A stretch of 64,000 nt of DNA, from contig SDUX01000002.1 in the NCBI GenBank assembly GCA_008729055.1, positions 1,120,496 to 1,184,495 on the forward strand, given 5' to 3'. Of this stretch, positions 31,901 through 41,204 are shown in pieces; within the stretch, counting starts at the first letter, position 1, and every line of letters begins with the position of its first letter. The translations under genes and the position numbers were made by a program. The notes under the pieces were generated by a model. It saw only the letters and a list, made by a program, of their open reading frames with translations. It was not told the origin of the DNA and ran no database searches. The stretch is from Pyropia haitanensis. Lineage: Eukaryota; Rhodophyta; Bangiophyceae; Bangiales; Bangiaceae.

Positions 31901-34900
31901 GGAAAGAAGAAAACGCCTCGCTCTGGCCCAGCAAAAAGCGCAGCTTGTTCTTCTGCCGCTGCTCCTCGCGCAGCTCGTCCTCGCGGGAGCGCTGCGCCTC
32001 CGTCTCAGCCGCCAACCGCCGACGCTCCTCCACTCGCTCTCGCTCTTCACGCCGCCAGTAGGTCAGCACGTCCTTGAGCAGCCGCCGCGACCGACGGTTA
32101 GCGTCGTCCGCTGCACGCACCGACCGTAGGCTGCGCTTGCGTGCCTCCCGCGCACAAGCACCCGAAACACCTCGCGCCAGCTTTTGCAACGTGGTCGTGA
32201 CCTGGCCATGCGCGCGGACGGCCTTGACCACCTCGGTTTTGACAAACGTCCGCCAGCCACCCCGGTCCTTCTTCCACTCTTTGACCTCCTCTACGGGCGG
32301 AGGCGGGGGTGCTACCGACACCTCTGCCGCGGCGGCCACAGGCGCGTGTGGACCAACTACGGCCCAATTACCACCAGGACCAGCAGGAACCAAGGAAGAA
32401 GACGAACCGCCTGGAGGTACCGCCCGCCCGCTGCCATCTCGGGCGTCCGAATCCGGGACAGTGGCAGCCTTGGCCGCCAGCTGCGCCGCTTTCTTAGCCA
32501 CTGACCGAGCAGCAGCGCCCGACAGCGGGCGAGAGGCAGACGCCGCGGCGGCGCTCACCGGCCCAGGTCGAAGCATCAGGCGCTTGCCAGGAGGAGGAAT
32601 GGGCGGAAGCCCCGCCGGCCGGCCAACCGGCCCATACAGCGGTGACACACCAGCGCCGCGGGGCTGGCTCGGGCTGCCCATCGAATGCCGGCTCTTCTTC
32701 ATTGGTGGACGCCGGCGGAGGACCACCGAGCCCCGCTCACCGCCAACAGCCTTTTCCTTGCGAGACGAGCGGAACTTGTTCTCAGCACGGTCCAGCGCGC
32801 GGTCCATAGCCCGGCAAGTCGGGTCCAGCTCGTACATCAGCGGTATGGCTAACCGCACGCCGCGAACGGTGATACACCGGTCGTCCTTTGGGTCGTCTTC
32901 TGCCACCCACGACGCAGGCAGGGCCCGATCTGCTAGCGACGGCACCAGCCTCGCCAGCTGCAGAGCGCCCGCGTGCAGGATGGGTGCCGTCCACAGCAGA
33001 CCCCGACCTGGTCGCCGCTCCGGCGGCGCGGGCGCCGCATCAAACTCGTCAGAGGCAGGTGGGACGGCACCGTCGCGGGGGGGTATCCGGGCAGGATCTT
33101 CGTCCGGCTCCTCCACCGCCGGCAGACCAGCACGCATCCGTGCCCGTCGTCCGCCGCGACCCCTCGAGCGGCGGCGTCCCGGCGAGCCACTCGTGCCAGA
33201 GCTGTCTTCTTCGCTGTCTGATGAACGACTTGCGTAACGACGGGTAGGGATCTTGGGAGCGAGTGCCTCCGGAACGCCGGCAGGCACCAGGTCCTTCACG
33301 CTCGTGAAGCCGGCGGGGGGCTTGGACGCCCCTTCCTCTTCCGAGTGCGTCTCCTCTGCGGCCGGGTGTGCCGGTTCGTCCTCCTCGGTAGACGACACCC
33401 ACCGCTGGCGTTTGGTGCTCGACGCAGGAGGCGGCTGTCTGCGCCGCCGGTCGCCTCGGCCGACGGGCTGCTTGCCGCGAGAATGGATAGCCGCAGCATG
33501 AGGTGGCGACACCTCTACAGGGAGCTCCTCAGGTTCACGGATAACCTCGTCGTGCTCTCTGGGCTCTTGGGGCGTCTCGTACGCCGGTCTGGCAACCCGT
33601 GCTGGCTTCGGATCCTCGGTCCACGGCAGAGTATGAGGCGTCGTGCGGGCAGAGCGACTCTTCTTCTTGGGCCCGTCCCGCCCACTGTCCAGATCCGATG
33701 CCGACCGTCGACGCACCAGCGGCCTAGTCTCTTCGTAGACAGGGGGGGGGGTGGACTCCACCATCACCTCCGCCCGTGCAACGGGTAGCTCCCGCGCGTC
33801 CCTTGGGTGACGCCCGTCTCGCCCAGCGTCGCGCCCGACGTCCCTCCCGTCGCGATTGTCGCGGCTGCCGCGGCCGTCACGGCTCCTGTGGCGATCGCGG
33901 GAGTCGCGACCGTCACGAGCATCGCGTAGGTCGCGCATGTCATGAACACCATGAGCGTCGCCAAGATCACGGACGTCGCTATCTCGTATGTCCCGGCACT
34001 CATACCCATCGAGACCAGTGCCGTCCAAAGCCGCCCTTCCGACCCGACTGTAACGCGGGTCACGATTGTCGCGGCCATCGCGGCTGTCACGGCCGTCACG
34101 GCCGTCACGACCAACACGCCCTTCATCCCATTCGTCCCCATACTTATCCCAATGGCTCTGCCGCTTGGGTGCCTTCACCGAGCGGCTATGGCCGTCGCCC
34201 AGAGCGACGCTGCCGCTGCCACCAACACCGCCGCCATCGCCGCCGCTACGACCACGCCCGACGCCCGTGCCCTCAAGCTCCGACTCACCCGGCCGCCGCC
34301 GTCGAGATCGCTCATCATCTTCGTCAGACTCGCGTCGCCGGCTGGCCTGCAAAGCCAACCCCGCCACCGCGTTTCCGCCCTCGCTGTCGCTCTGGCGATG
34401 GCGACCGCTGTGTGACGGACGATACTCATCAGGCCGGGCAGAGGAGCTCCGATAACCGCGCGCATGCCGCGCGTAAGCATTCGGCCCGTCGCGGGGGTCT
34501 TCCTCCTCGGCGGCTGCATTCCCGTGGTAACTCCCGTCGACCGGACCCGACGAGTACTCCATCGGCTCCACCCCGACGCCGCCGCTGCCGCCCCGGTAGT
34601 AGACCTCGTGCGCAGACGGGTGAACAACACGCGGGCGCCCCCCGTCTGAGCGGTACGCTGACGCGGAAGAGTGCGGCGGTGGCGGTGGCGGCAGCGGCGG
34701 ATGAGGAGGAGGAGGTGGGGGCAGCGGCACTTGCGCCGGCCCGGGCGGCTGCCCGTCGGGGTGCCCGTAGTAGGCCGGTGCCCGAGACGGATGTGCCGAG
34801 TGTCCCCCATGAGATCCACCTCCGCCCCACGCTTGTGGTCCCGCACCAGATGGCGGCGCCGAGAGCGGCGTCTCCCCGAAAACCACCCCGCGGGAGGGCA

Positions 34901-35573
34901 CAGACGACAGCGGCGGCAGCAAGGGCCGCGGCAAACCACTGCCATAGCCACCATCAGCCATGGACGGGTGCACGGCGCCGTACGGGGACGAGCCAAGCCC
35001 CCGGTCTATCCCGCCCGCCTCTCGGCGCGAGAGCGACATGTGCCCTGGGAGGTGAGCGCCTTGAGATTGGGGGCCACCCAGCCCCCGCATCAGTGGGGAA
35101 GCGTACGACCGGTGGGAAGAGCCAGGTGGTGGGGGCGGCGGCGGCGGCGGAGGCAACAGGGCTTGGCTGGGAGGGCCCATTTCGCTGTATGGTGCGGCTG
35201 CCCCCGGCGACTCCCCCGTATCGCTGTGTCGTCGAGCGTCGTGGTGCAGCGGCCGCCCATACACGGGCCCTTCGGGTGGCCCGTGGCTGGGCCCCAGACC
35301 TCGCCCGTACGCATACGCCGGCGGCCCCGATAAAGACGGCAACGGGGTCGCCGACGAGAAACGACCACGGGGCGGGGGTAGAGGTGGCTCACCACCACTA
35401 AGGCCCCCTCCACGGGAACCGGGATGACTCGACTCCCGGTGGCCGCCGCCCCCACGAGACCCGCCGCCACCACCACCGACAGAGTCGCCCATCGATGGGG
35501 ACACGTCCGACCGATGGCCGCGCCGCGATGGCGGCACAATCGGCGGGCCGGACAGCAAGTCATCCATATTCAT
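28956..35573 (-). CDS. INO80: INO80 chromatin-remodelling ATPase
   Basis: INO80 is the Snf2-family motor that slides nucleosomes and acts in transcription, replication and repair. The gene is one uninterrupted frame of 2205 codons. A disordered N-terminus (about 1-1090) is rich in Pro/Gly/Ser/His and contains an Arg-Asp repeat zone at about 480-590. The family-defining DBINO region lies at about 1100-1230 (WRTFVKTEVVKAVRAHGQV, DVLTYWRREERERVEERRRL, KLRFLLGQSEAFSSFLQAK). The helicase N-lobe has QLRGLSWLVSLYDQGINGIL, Walker A DEMGLGKT (about 1413), box II DEAQ (about 1519) and LLTGTPLQNK. A 300-residue insert separates the lobes, as is typical of INO80. The C-lobe from about 1989 shows KVLVYSQFTKVMDILENYV, LSTRAGGVGINLTAADTVIF and DRAHRLGQERPVTVYRL. 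The ATG at 35573 gives MNMDDLLSGPP; the stop is at 28956-28958. Confidence 0.98.
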   Translation of the reverse strand: MNMDDLLSGPPIVPPSRRGHRSDVSPSMGDSVGGGGGGSRGGGGHRESSHPGSRGGGLSGGEPPLPPPRGRFSSATPLPSLSGPPAYAYGRGLGPSHGPPEGPVYGRPLHHDARRHSDTGESPGAAAPYSEMGPPSQALLPPPPPPPPPPGSSHRSYASPLMRGLGGPQSQGAHLPGHMSLSRREAGGIDRGLGSSPYGAVHPSMADGGYGSGLPRPLLPPLSSVPSRGVVFGETPLSAPPSGAGPQAWGGGGSHGGHSAHPSRAPAYYGHPDGQPPGPAQVPLPPPPPPHPPLPPPPPPHSSASAYRSDGGRPRVVHPSAHEVYYRGGSGGVGVEPMEYSSGPVDGSYHGNAAAEEEDPRDGPNAYARHARGYRSSSARPDEYRPSHSGRHRQSDSEGGNAVAGLALQASRRRESDEDDERSRRRRPGESELEGTGVGRGRSGGDGGGVGGSGSVALGDGHSRSVKAPKRQSHWDKYGDEWDEGRVGRDGRDGRDSRDGRDNRDPRYSRVGRAALDGTGLDGYECRDIRDSDVRDLGDAHGVHDMRDLRDARDGRDSRDRHRSRDGRGSRDNRDGRDVGRDAGRDGRHPRDARELPVARAEVMVESTPPPVYEETRPLVRRRSASDLDSGRDGPKKKSRSARTTPHTLPWTEDPKPARVARPAYETPQEPREHDEVIREPEELPVEVSPPHAAAIHSRGKQPVGRGDRRRRQPPPASSTKRQRWVSSTEEDEPAHPAAEETHSEEEGASKPPAGFTSVKDLVPAGVPEALAPKIPTRRYASRSSDSEEDSSGTSGSPGRRRSRGRGGRRARMRAGLPAVEEPDEDPARIPPRDGAVPPASDEFDAAPAPPERRPGRGLLWTAPILHAGALQLARLVPSLADRALPASWVAEDDPKDDRCITVRGVRLAIPLMYELDPTCRAMDRALDRAENKFRSSRKEKAVGGERGSVVLRRRPPMKKSRHSMGSPSQPRGAGVSPLYGPVGRPAGLPPIPPPGKRLMLRPGPVSAAAASASRPLSGAAARSVAKKAAQLAAKAATVPDSDARDGSGRAVPPGGSSSSLVPAGPGGNWAVVGPHAPVAAAAEVSVAPPPPPVEEVKEWKKDRGGWRTFVKTEVVKAVRAHGQVTTTLQKLARGVSGACAREARKRSLRSVRAADDANRRSRRLLKDVLTYWRREERERVEERRRLAAETEAQRSREDELREEQRQKNKLRFLLGQSEAFSSFLQAKAQATSAAAAADTAGSTAATGRAAVDATMDSITGAEDDAELRRKSEAAAAELLVAHRAKLAVFDTETVRQRSISDTAAADRAADEARHADDEGGLRTPSAVDVMDGVTSAAGGDAAAGMSAAAAEAAAAEAAAVATSLAGSDNKQVAAVKQPSILLGKMKGYQLRGLSWLVSLYDQGINGILADEMGLGKTVQTISFLAYLAEAENNWGPFLVVTPKATLHNWQQEVGKFCPSLRVLPYWGSKADRQELRKHWSQKRMYRRDSEFHVCVTSYETLMTDQTHFPRVKWQHVVLDEAQAIKNSASARWKALLNFPCRNRLLLTGTPLQNKMSELWSLLHFIMPTVFDSHTEFADWFAKDIEGHAKNASSMLDSTTLARLRTLLDPFMLRRVKRDVENEMPPKTELVVHCDLTPRQRKLYAGIKANISVEELRRTLGVTSGGGGGGSAAADASEKGQLMNIIMQLRKVCNHPETFQRRTPTAPLQFQRVPPPSIAPLPPAVLTNKSDGPPPPQAVTFVRESALSFPMPSLVRDCLYFAQAERRKACVVTCGPLTPDRLAVQWSPPFKAENRSTPLSGGSLSVLRLAGGLSPSEVFAIAVVLAPVYGWHRITAGVVEGLDRLHTVYGSPVESETTGEAQNPLNVPHRRLLLPSFGKRVAGGGGLGRILLPGHESPAQMVEVHTRLLRVTRIHVPAATAPSVQPSIPGDASHASALSAAQALAYPGPPVDSGVSVAENHALWRGLSGNYGGAVGTSSISMPDRGRLVADSGKMQVLDALLRRLKREGHKVLVYSQFTKVMDILENYVQTTGFKYVRLDGQSALADRRDMVAEWQTDDELFVFLLSTRAGGVGINLTAADTVIFFDSDWNPTVDSQAMDRAHRLGQERPVTVYRLLARGTIEERIRSRALQKERINDLVIKGGQIASEAEQADGDATNLRDLAALLMGEDDIDDKAQQLAGLSASVTTVATTPGSSSVPVAASA
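33830..34135 (-). repeat. Arg-Asp dipeptide repeat zone inside INO80
   Basis: A run of imperfect hexameric repeats (reading CGTGAC/CGCGAC-type codons on the minus strand) encodes phrases such as RDGRDGRDSRDGRDNRDP and RDSRDRHRSRDGRGSRDNRD. RD and RE/RS dipeptide tracts are known from RNA-binding and nuclear-speckle proteins; here they sit in the disordered INO80 head. Confidence 0.85.
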
Positions 35574-37408
35574 CGGTCACAGCCGCCGCGAGGCCGCGAT
35601 CGCACCTCGCCCCCAACGTCAACAACGATCGACGGCCCGCGAGAGAGCAGCTCTTTGCTAGGAAAGCGCCGCCGTCACCATGGAAGAGAGTAGCACAGAA
35701 GGAAGCCGCCCTAGAACGGAAGGAACGCCCGCATTCACCAAGGACGGCAAGCGGGCCACCAGACCGGATCGCACGGCCACCCGAGCGGTTGCTGAAGGCC
35801 GCCTGGGCGAGGCGGTTGACGGCTCGAACCAACGGCCGACGCACGCCACCACCGACGCACGCCACCACCGATGCACCCTACCACCAAGTCACCAAGGCAC
35901 CCACCACCAAGCCACCACAACACCGAAACAAGGGCGCGGTGGTGTGGGTCAGCGCAATACAAAAACAGGAGGGAAAACAAATGCACCACGGCACGTGTGC
36001 ACCAGACGGACGCCCCTCGTCAAGGCACCACCCGGAGAGCGATGCACGGGAGGACGAGAGGAGGTGGACGAGAGCGGGGTGTGGATGCCAGCCGCTTGCA
36101 AGCGCACCCGCGTGCCGAGCAGAGGGCGGCCAGGAACAGGTGTGCGGAGGGTGGCGACGGAGGCGGCGGCGGCGGCGGCGGCAACGGCGCCAGCAGCAGC
36201 AACGGCCAACCGGTGACACCAACCCGCCCCGTGGCAGCGGGGCCCAGCCGAGCCCAGCAGCGCACGGCGCGGATGAGCGCGCGTCGCCCACGGCGCACAC
36301 GCCGCGGCGGCCGGGCACGCACGCCGCCGCGCCGCGACCACCACAGGGAGTCACCCCCCTCACGCGGGGTGTCCGGCACGCCAACCCCCCCCGACAGCGG
36401 GCAGGGGCGCGGCGACAGCACGTCAGGCGCACCGGGGCGGAGGGGGGCGGGCGCCACCATGGCCAGACGGGCCACGTGCTGGCAGCGGGGCGGCCGCGAC
36501 GCGCGGGGCTGGCGTCCCGCCGCCCCCCTCGCGGCGGCGCACGCCCCTCGCCACCGCACCAACCCCCCCACCCCCCCCACCCGTCGGCGCGCGTGCGCGA
36601 CCGCAGGTGGGTGGGCGGAGCGGCGGGACCACCCCCCCCCCCCCCCCCCCCCCTCCTCGCCAAAACACTCAAAACCACCCCCCCTCGCCGACGGCAGTGG
36701 ACGGCCGCGCCAGAGGGGCGCGGCGCCGGCTGCGCGCCGCGGCGCGGGGAGGGCGGCCCAACACTCAGGTGGTGGCGGGGTGTGGAAAGGGTGGCGGGTC
36801 GGGCCGCCTGTCACGCCCCCCCCCCGTCGCTGGCCGACCGGCGGCGGCTGCATCCCGGCCGCCGATTGCGGGCCTCCAGAGGCCACCACGCCCGCTTCCG
36901 CGACCGTCAGGCCGGCAGCCACCTCCCACAGCCCGGCCGCCGGCGGCCGTCACCGCGCGCGTCCTTGAGGGGGTGGGGGGGTGGGGGCGTGGGGGAGTCG
37001 CGGCGGGAAGGGGGTGGCGGCAGCGACGGGGCCGTCCTCCTCACACCGGCAGCGGCCACATCCGATTGGCCGGGGCAGCCGCGCAGGGGCTCGCGCCGTC
37101 ACGGGGGACGCAGTGGAGGGGGGTGAAGCCGGGTGGGGGCCGGGCGGGTCAGGCGGGTCCCAGCCAAGCCGCCGCGGGGCCCGCCACCACGGGCAACCTG
37201 TGAGATTGCGCCCTCATTGTGCGAAATGGCGAGAGGCCACCCGGGCCAGCCCAGCCTGGTCTCCGCCCCGACACAGCGGGGGCGCACGTGGCCCGAGGGT
37301 CGGGCCCAACACGGGAAATCGGTTCCTACTTTCAGTTATCCGGCCCACGACGAGCCTCTGTCGGCCTCCCCATCCAGGTGCTGGCCCGAGAAAAGAGAAA
37401 TGTGCAGG
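35574..37408. other. INO80 upstream region and gene-poor interval
   Basis: Contains the INO80 promoter. 35574-36120 is moderate in GC with CA/CCA-rich tracts. 36120-37100 is GC rich with long C runs (36631-36653). Frames on both strands are Arg/Pro shadows; a 300-codon minus frame at 36020-36922 is noted under rejected items. Confidence 0.45.
35838..35885. repeat. Three tandem 16-base units, GACGCACGCCACCACC
   Basis: Two perfect copies (35838-35853, 35854-35869) and a diverged third (GATGCACCCTACCACC), followed by looser CACCAAG/CCACCAC repeats to about 35925. It lies about 270 bases upstream of the INO80 start. Confidence 0.8.
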
Positions 37409-37415
37409 TATATAG
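37409..37415 (+). promoter_or_regulatory. TATA-box-like TATATAG
   Basis: TATATAG in a locally AT-richer context (CAGGTATATAGTTTCG), 66 bases before the ATG of the Cys-rich candidate at 37475. The same heptamer at 58253 also lies 66 bases before an ATG. Confidence 0.35.
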
Positions 37416-37474
37416 TTTCGAATCTCAGGACCAATCTCGCCTTGACTCGCTGCCGCCAGCTGGCGAATCCGTCG

Positions 37475-37762
37475 ATGAGCCGGCCACGTACCATGACGTG
37501 TCCGTGGTGCGTCTGTCGTCCGCAGCGTGCTGCCCTTTGTCCCTCGTGCGGTGCCCGAAACCGCCCCCATTCCCGTCGTTGCGACACCCTCTACTGTCGC
37601 CGGGCAAAGCCAAGAACGCCTACCACGTCCTCATGGTGGACAAAGCATGCAGTGATCACCCGGCGCTGTCGTTTCGCCACCCGGACGTTGGGGGTGGAAC
37701 CGGTCGCTGGTTCTGCCCCCATCTACACGTTCTGTACAGTGCAACTCGGCATCGGTGAATGA
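37475..37762 (+). CDS. Candidate small Cys-rich (zinc-ribbon-like) protein
   Basis: The frame reads MSRPRTMTCPWCVC, then ALCPSCGARNRPHSRRC and DTLYCRR. Pairs C-x2-C, C-x2-C and C-x4-C resemble a double zinc ribbon. An overlapping frame reads more naturally downstream (AKNAYHVLMVDKACSDHPAL, then RHPDVGG), so the true product may switch frame near 37608. A TATA-like element precedes it. No family recognised; the region is lower in GC than typical genes here, so a chance frame is possible. Low confidence. Confidence 0.25.
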   Translation: MSRPRTMTCPWCVCRPQRAALCPSCGARNRPHSRRCDTLYCRRAKPRTPTTSSWWTKHAVITRRCRFATRTLGVEPVAGSAPIYTFCTVQLGIGE

Positions 37763-38122
37763 CTGGCAGCTCTTGCACGGCGGCCCCCCCCATCCTCCCA
37801 TCGGTTGTCTACCCAGTCTGCAGGGCCTCACGCGGGCGGTGTGGCAACGTGCTCCCCGTCACCGTCCTCCGCGGCTGGACGCGCCTGTGCCGTCCGCCGC
37901 CTCCGCCCGTGGAGGGAGCCTCCCCGTCGGCCACACCCCGCGCCACCGCCGCGTCACGCGCGGGGCCCGGTGGGGAGTGCTGCGAGCACGGCGGCGTTCC
38001 GGCGGGCGACGGAGATGACGGCCCGGGCGTCCCCCACCCGCATTTGGCGTTAGACTGTGCCGGCAGCGGCGACAGTGACGGCGGTGCCCGCGGTGCGGCG
38101 GCTGACGGCGGCCACGGCGCTG

Positions 38123-39146
38123 ATGGCGGCGCCTGGGGTGAGCAGGGGAGCGACGCCGCGTGGGCCGCCTTCCCCGCCGCCCACAGCGCCGTCGCCCGTG
38201 TCGCGCCGCGTCTGCCGCCGCCGCCCTGATCGACCCGCCGGCGCCGGTGGAGCCGGCTCCCCGACCCGCCGCTGCCGCGCGTGGCCGGCGGGCACGGTGA
38301 CCACTGCTGCCCCCACGGGCAGCGACGACGGGGACGACGATGGCGGTGGCGGCGGCGGCGCGCGGCGGGCGACGTGGCCGCCGTCGCCGCCGGCGCGGCG
38401 ACGGTTTGCGGCTGCCGCCGCTCGCGACGCCGCCGCCGCTAGCGCCCACCAGCCGCGGCAGGTGGCGCGGGGTCGGCGGCCCGTCATGGCTGCTGCGTCG
38501 ACGCTGCCCAGAGCGCCTCTGCGAATTTCGCCCGTGCGGCGACCCGGGGCGGCCCTGGCGGTGGACCCGTCGGCCGCCGCGACAGGGAAAGAAAACCGCG
38601 GGGTGACGTGGCCGCGGCGGTCGCAGCGTGGTTGCTCTGAACGTGAGCGTGTGCCCGTCGCCGACAGCGGGCGGGCGGTGCAGCTGCGCTCCAAGCGGCG
38701 GCGGGCGCGTCGCCCGCCGCCGCCGCCGACACGTGCATCACGCTCGTGGCGAGGGTGGAGGCGCCGTCCGCGTGCCGCGTTGGCGGCGGTGGCACCGGGG
38801 GCGGCGGTGACGCGACGGCTCTCGTTGGACGGTGCCGCAGAGGGAGGGGGGGGAGGGCCGGCCGCCGCCGGCCGGTGCGGATCCCAGTGCGGTGGGACGC
38901 GCTGATGTTGTGGGGGGAGGGGGAACTGCCGCGCCTCTAGGCGCCGTTGTGGTAGACGGGGTCTTCTGGAAGAGCTGCCAACTGGCGGACACAAGTCCAG
39001 ACGCTGCCGCGGTGGCTGCGGAGGGGGTAGGTGGCGGTGGTTTGCCATGCCGGCCGCGCTTTGGGCGGGACGCCAGCGGGTGTTGCCCCCGCGTAGGAAG
39101 GTCCGGGACAGTGTGGACCGCCGGCGGCGGCAGCGACACTGCGTGA
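38123..39146 (+). CDS. Candidate disordered hypothetical protein
   Basis: From an ATG at 38123 the frame reads MAAPGVSRGATPRGPPS, TVTTAAPTGSDDGDDDGG, MAAASTLPRAPLRISPVRR and TGKENRGVTWPRRSQRG up to TRRLSLDGAAEGGG. Near a G8 run (38841-38848) a coding-like continuation switches frame to ADPSAVGRADVVGGGGTAAP, VVVDGVFWKSCQLADTSPDA and ends RSGTVWTAGGGSDTA (TGA at 39144-39146). An upstream plus frame (37759-38229, ending AAWAAFPAAHSAVARVAPRL) may be part of the same gene. No domain recognised. The minus strand of the last part also reads plausibly (ASGLVSASWQLFQKTPS), so strand is not certain. Confidence 0.3.
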
Positions 39147-41173
39147 GCGTGAACACGGGCGGCGGCACGGCCGCAGCGCCTGCGGGGGTGCGACAATGAC
39201 ACGCCCGTTGGGGTGTTGCCGCAGGTCTCTCCGCCTTGAGGGTGCCGGCGGCGGATCGGCGTCTGCCGCCAATGGCGAGGAGGGGAGTGGGGGGGGGGGG
39301 GGGGGCGGGGACGTTCGCAAACTGCCGTGCGGGTGTGCCCGCGTCGCCAGACCCTTCATCCCCCCCCGAACCCCTTCTGTACGGTTCCTTGCGAGCGGCA
39401 CCGCCTGTGTCGCCCGTTTTCGCCGACGGGACATTGTCCGCGGGGCGGCGCCGCTGCCGCCCCCGCCGCCGTCAGTCACCACACGGGTGCTGGTGAGCCG
39501 CGGCTGGCGCCCTATCGCCGCCGCCGCTCGGCAGCTGACGAGCGGGCGTGGGCGTGGGCGCAACCGCCGACAGCGGGGGAGCGGTGGGCCGGCGCCGCCT
39601 GATCGAGCGGCGGGGAGCAACGCCGCCCGGACCTCTCGGCAGCGGCACCCGGGGCGTGTCCGCGGCTGCTAACGGTGTCTGAGACGAGGGGAGGGGGGTG
39701 CCGGCCGCGGTTGGCAGCGCAGGGCGGGCGGCCGCCCGCGGGGACGCCGCCGCCGCCGGCCGCCGGGGCCGCCGCGCACCCACTGCCTGCTCGGCGGCGG
39801 AGAGCGGGGCCGCGGCCGCCGGCCGCCGGCACCCGCCGCCATTGTGGCCGCCACGGGCGCCCCGCTAGCCAGGGCGGAGGCGGTACCGATGGGCCACGGC
39901 GGCCGCGTGCGGCCGCCACCGCCACCGGTTTTGCCAGACACGGCCGCGCGCCGCGGCGGCGGCGGCGGGGACACCGTACGGAGGGGGGGCGGCGGCGGCG
40001 GCGGGGACACGGCCCACGGGGGCGGCGGGACGGCACCGCCGGGCGGCCGGTTTCCCGCACAGCGAGTGGCCCCCGCGGCGGGGCCGACCGGCCGGCCGGC
40101 CGGCCGCGCCCGCGCCCGGCCACCCTCCCCTCCCCCCCCCCCCTGCCCGCTCGGCGGCGCAGCTGCCGCCACCACCGCTACCACCAGCCGCCACCGCCAA
40201 CCCCCAGCCGTCTCCGCCGTCGCCACCACCAGGGGGGGGTGCCGGTGGCGCTCGCCGTACCCACCAGGAGAGCAGGGGTCGGACACTCACCCTCGCCTGC
40301 GGGTGGGCGCGGGCGGGCGGGGGCGGTGGGGGGGGGGGGGGGAAGGTGCGGGCGGACCGGACCGACAAGGACGTTGCGGCCAGCGTGCAAACTTTGGGGC
40401 GGCAGGGCAAAGGGGGCGAGCGGCGTCGGCCGCGCCGGCCGGCCACGCCCGCCGCGGCGGCGGCGGCCGTCGCGGACACGCCGCCCCCCTCTCCCGCCAG
40501 TCCACGGCGCGGCGACGGCGGCCGGCTGCCAACCCACCCCCCCCCGCCGCGGTGGCGGCGACGGTCGCAGCAACGTCGGGCGGCGGGGCCGCGGGCGGCC
40601 GCGGCCGCCCGCCGCGGCAGCGTCTCGACCACTTCCCGCGGTGGCGGTCACCCCTGCCTGCAAAGGGGCCGCCGGCAGCGGCGGGCGGCGGCCGCCGCCC
40701 CCCCTCTCGCCCGCTGCGGTGGATACGCGCCAACCGCCGGCGGGTCTGTCCGCCACGAGCCACCTCTGACGCTCCCCCCCCCCCCCCACCCCTGACGCTC
40801 CTCTCCCCCCCCCCCCCTGACCCCCCTCCCCTCCCCACCCCGACCGCGGCTTCGCGCCCGCGCCCGGTGGGGCGCCCTCCATTGTACGCCGTGTCCCGCT
40901 GCGGCGGCCGCGCGTCGACCGCCGCCGGGGGTGCCGCCGCGGGGGGGGGGGGAGGGTGCCGCCGTCGTGGGCAAGGTGCCGCCGCCGCGGCGCGGACGCT
41001 GGCGGCGGCGGCGGGCGAGGGCGTCGCGCTTCCGACGCTTCCACTCCCCCCCCCCTCTGTCGCCGTCGCCGTCGTTTTTTAATGCCAGCGTGTCCCAAAC
41101 GGGCCGCCGCGTCCACCCGCTGGTGGACGCGCCGGCCTGCGGGGCAACACCGCTGGCTGAGGTGGAAGGCCAA

Positions 41174-41204
<31 letters not shown>

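Noticed and set aside
36020..36922. 300-codon minus frame starting MAAGLTVAEAGVVASGG
   Set aside because: The opening looks protein-like but the remainder is Arg/Pro shadow with no domain, and the plus strand is equally open.
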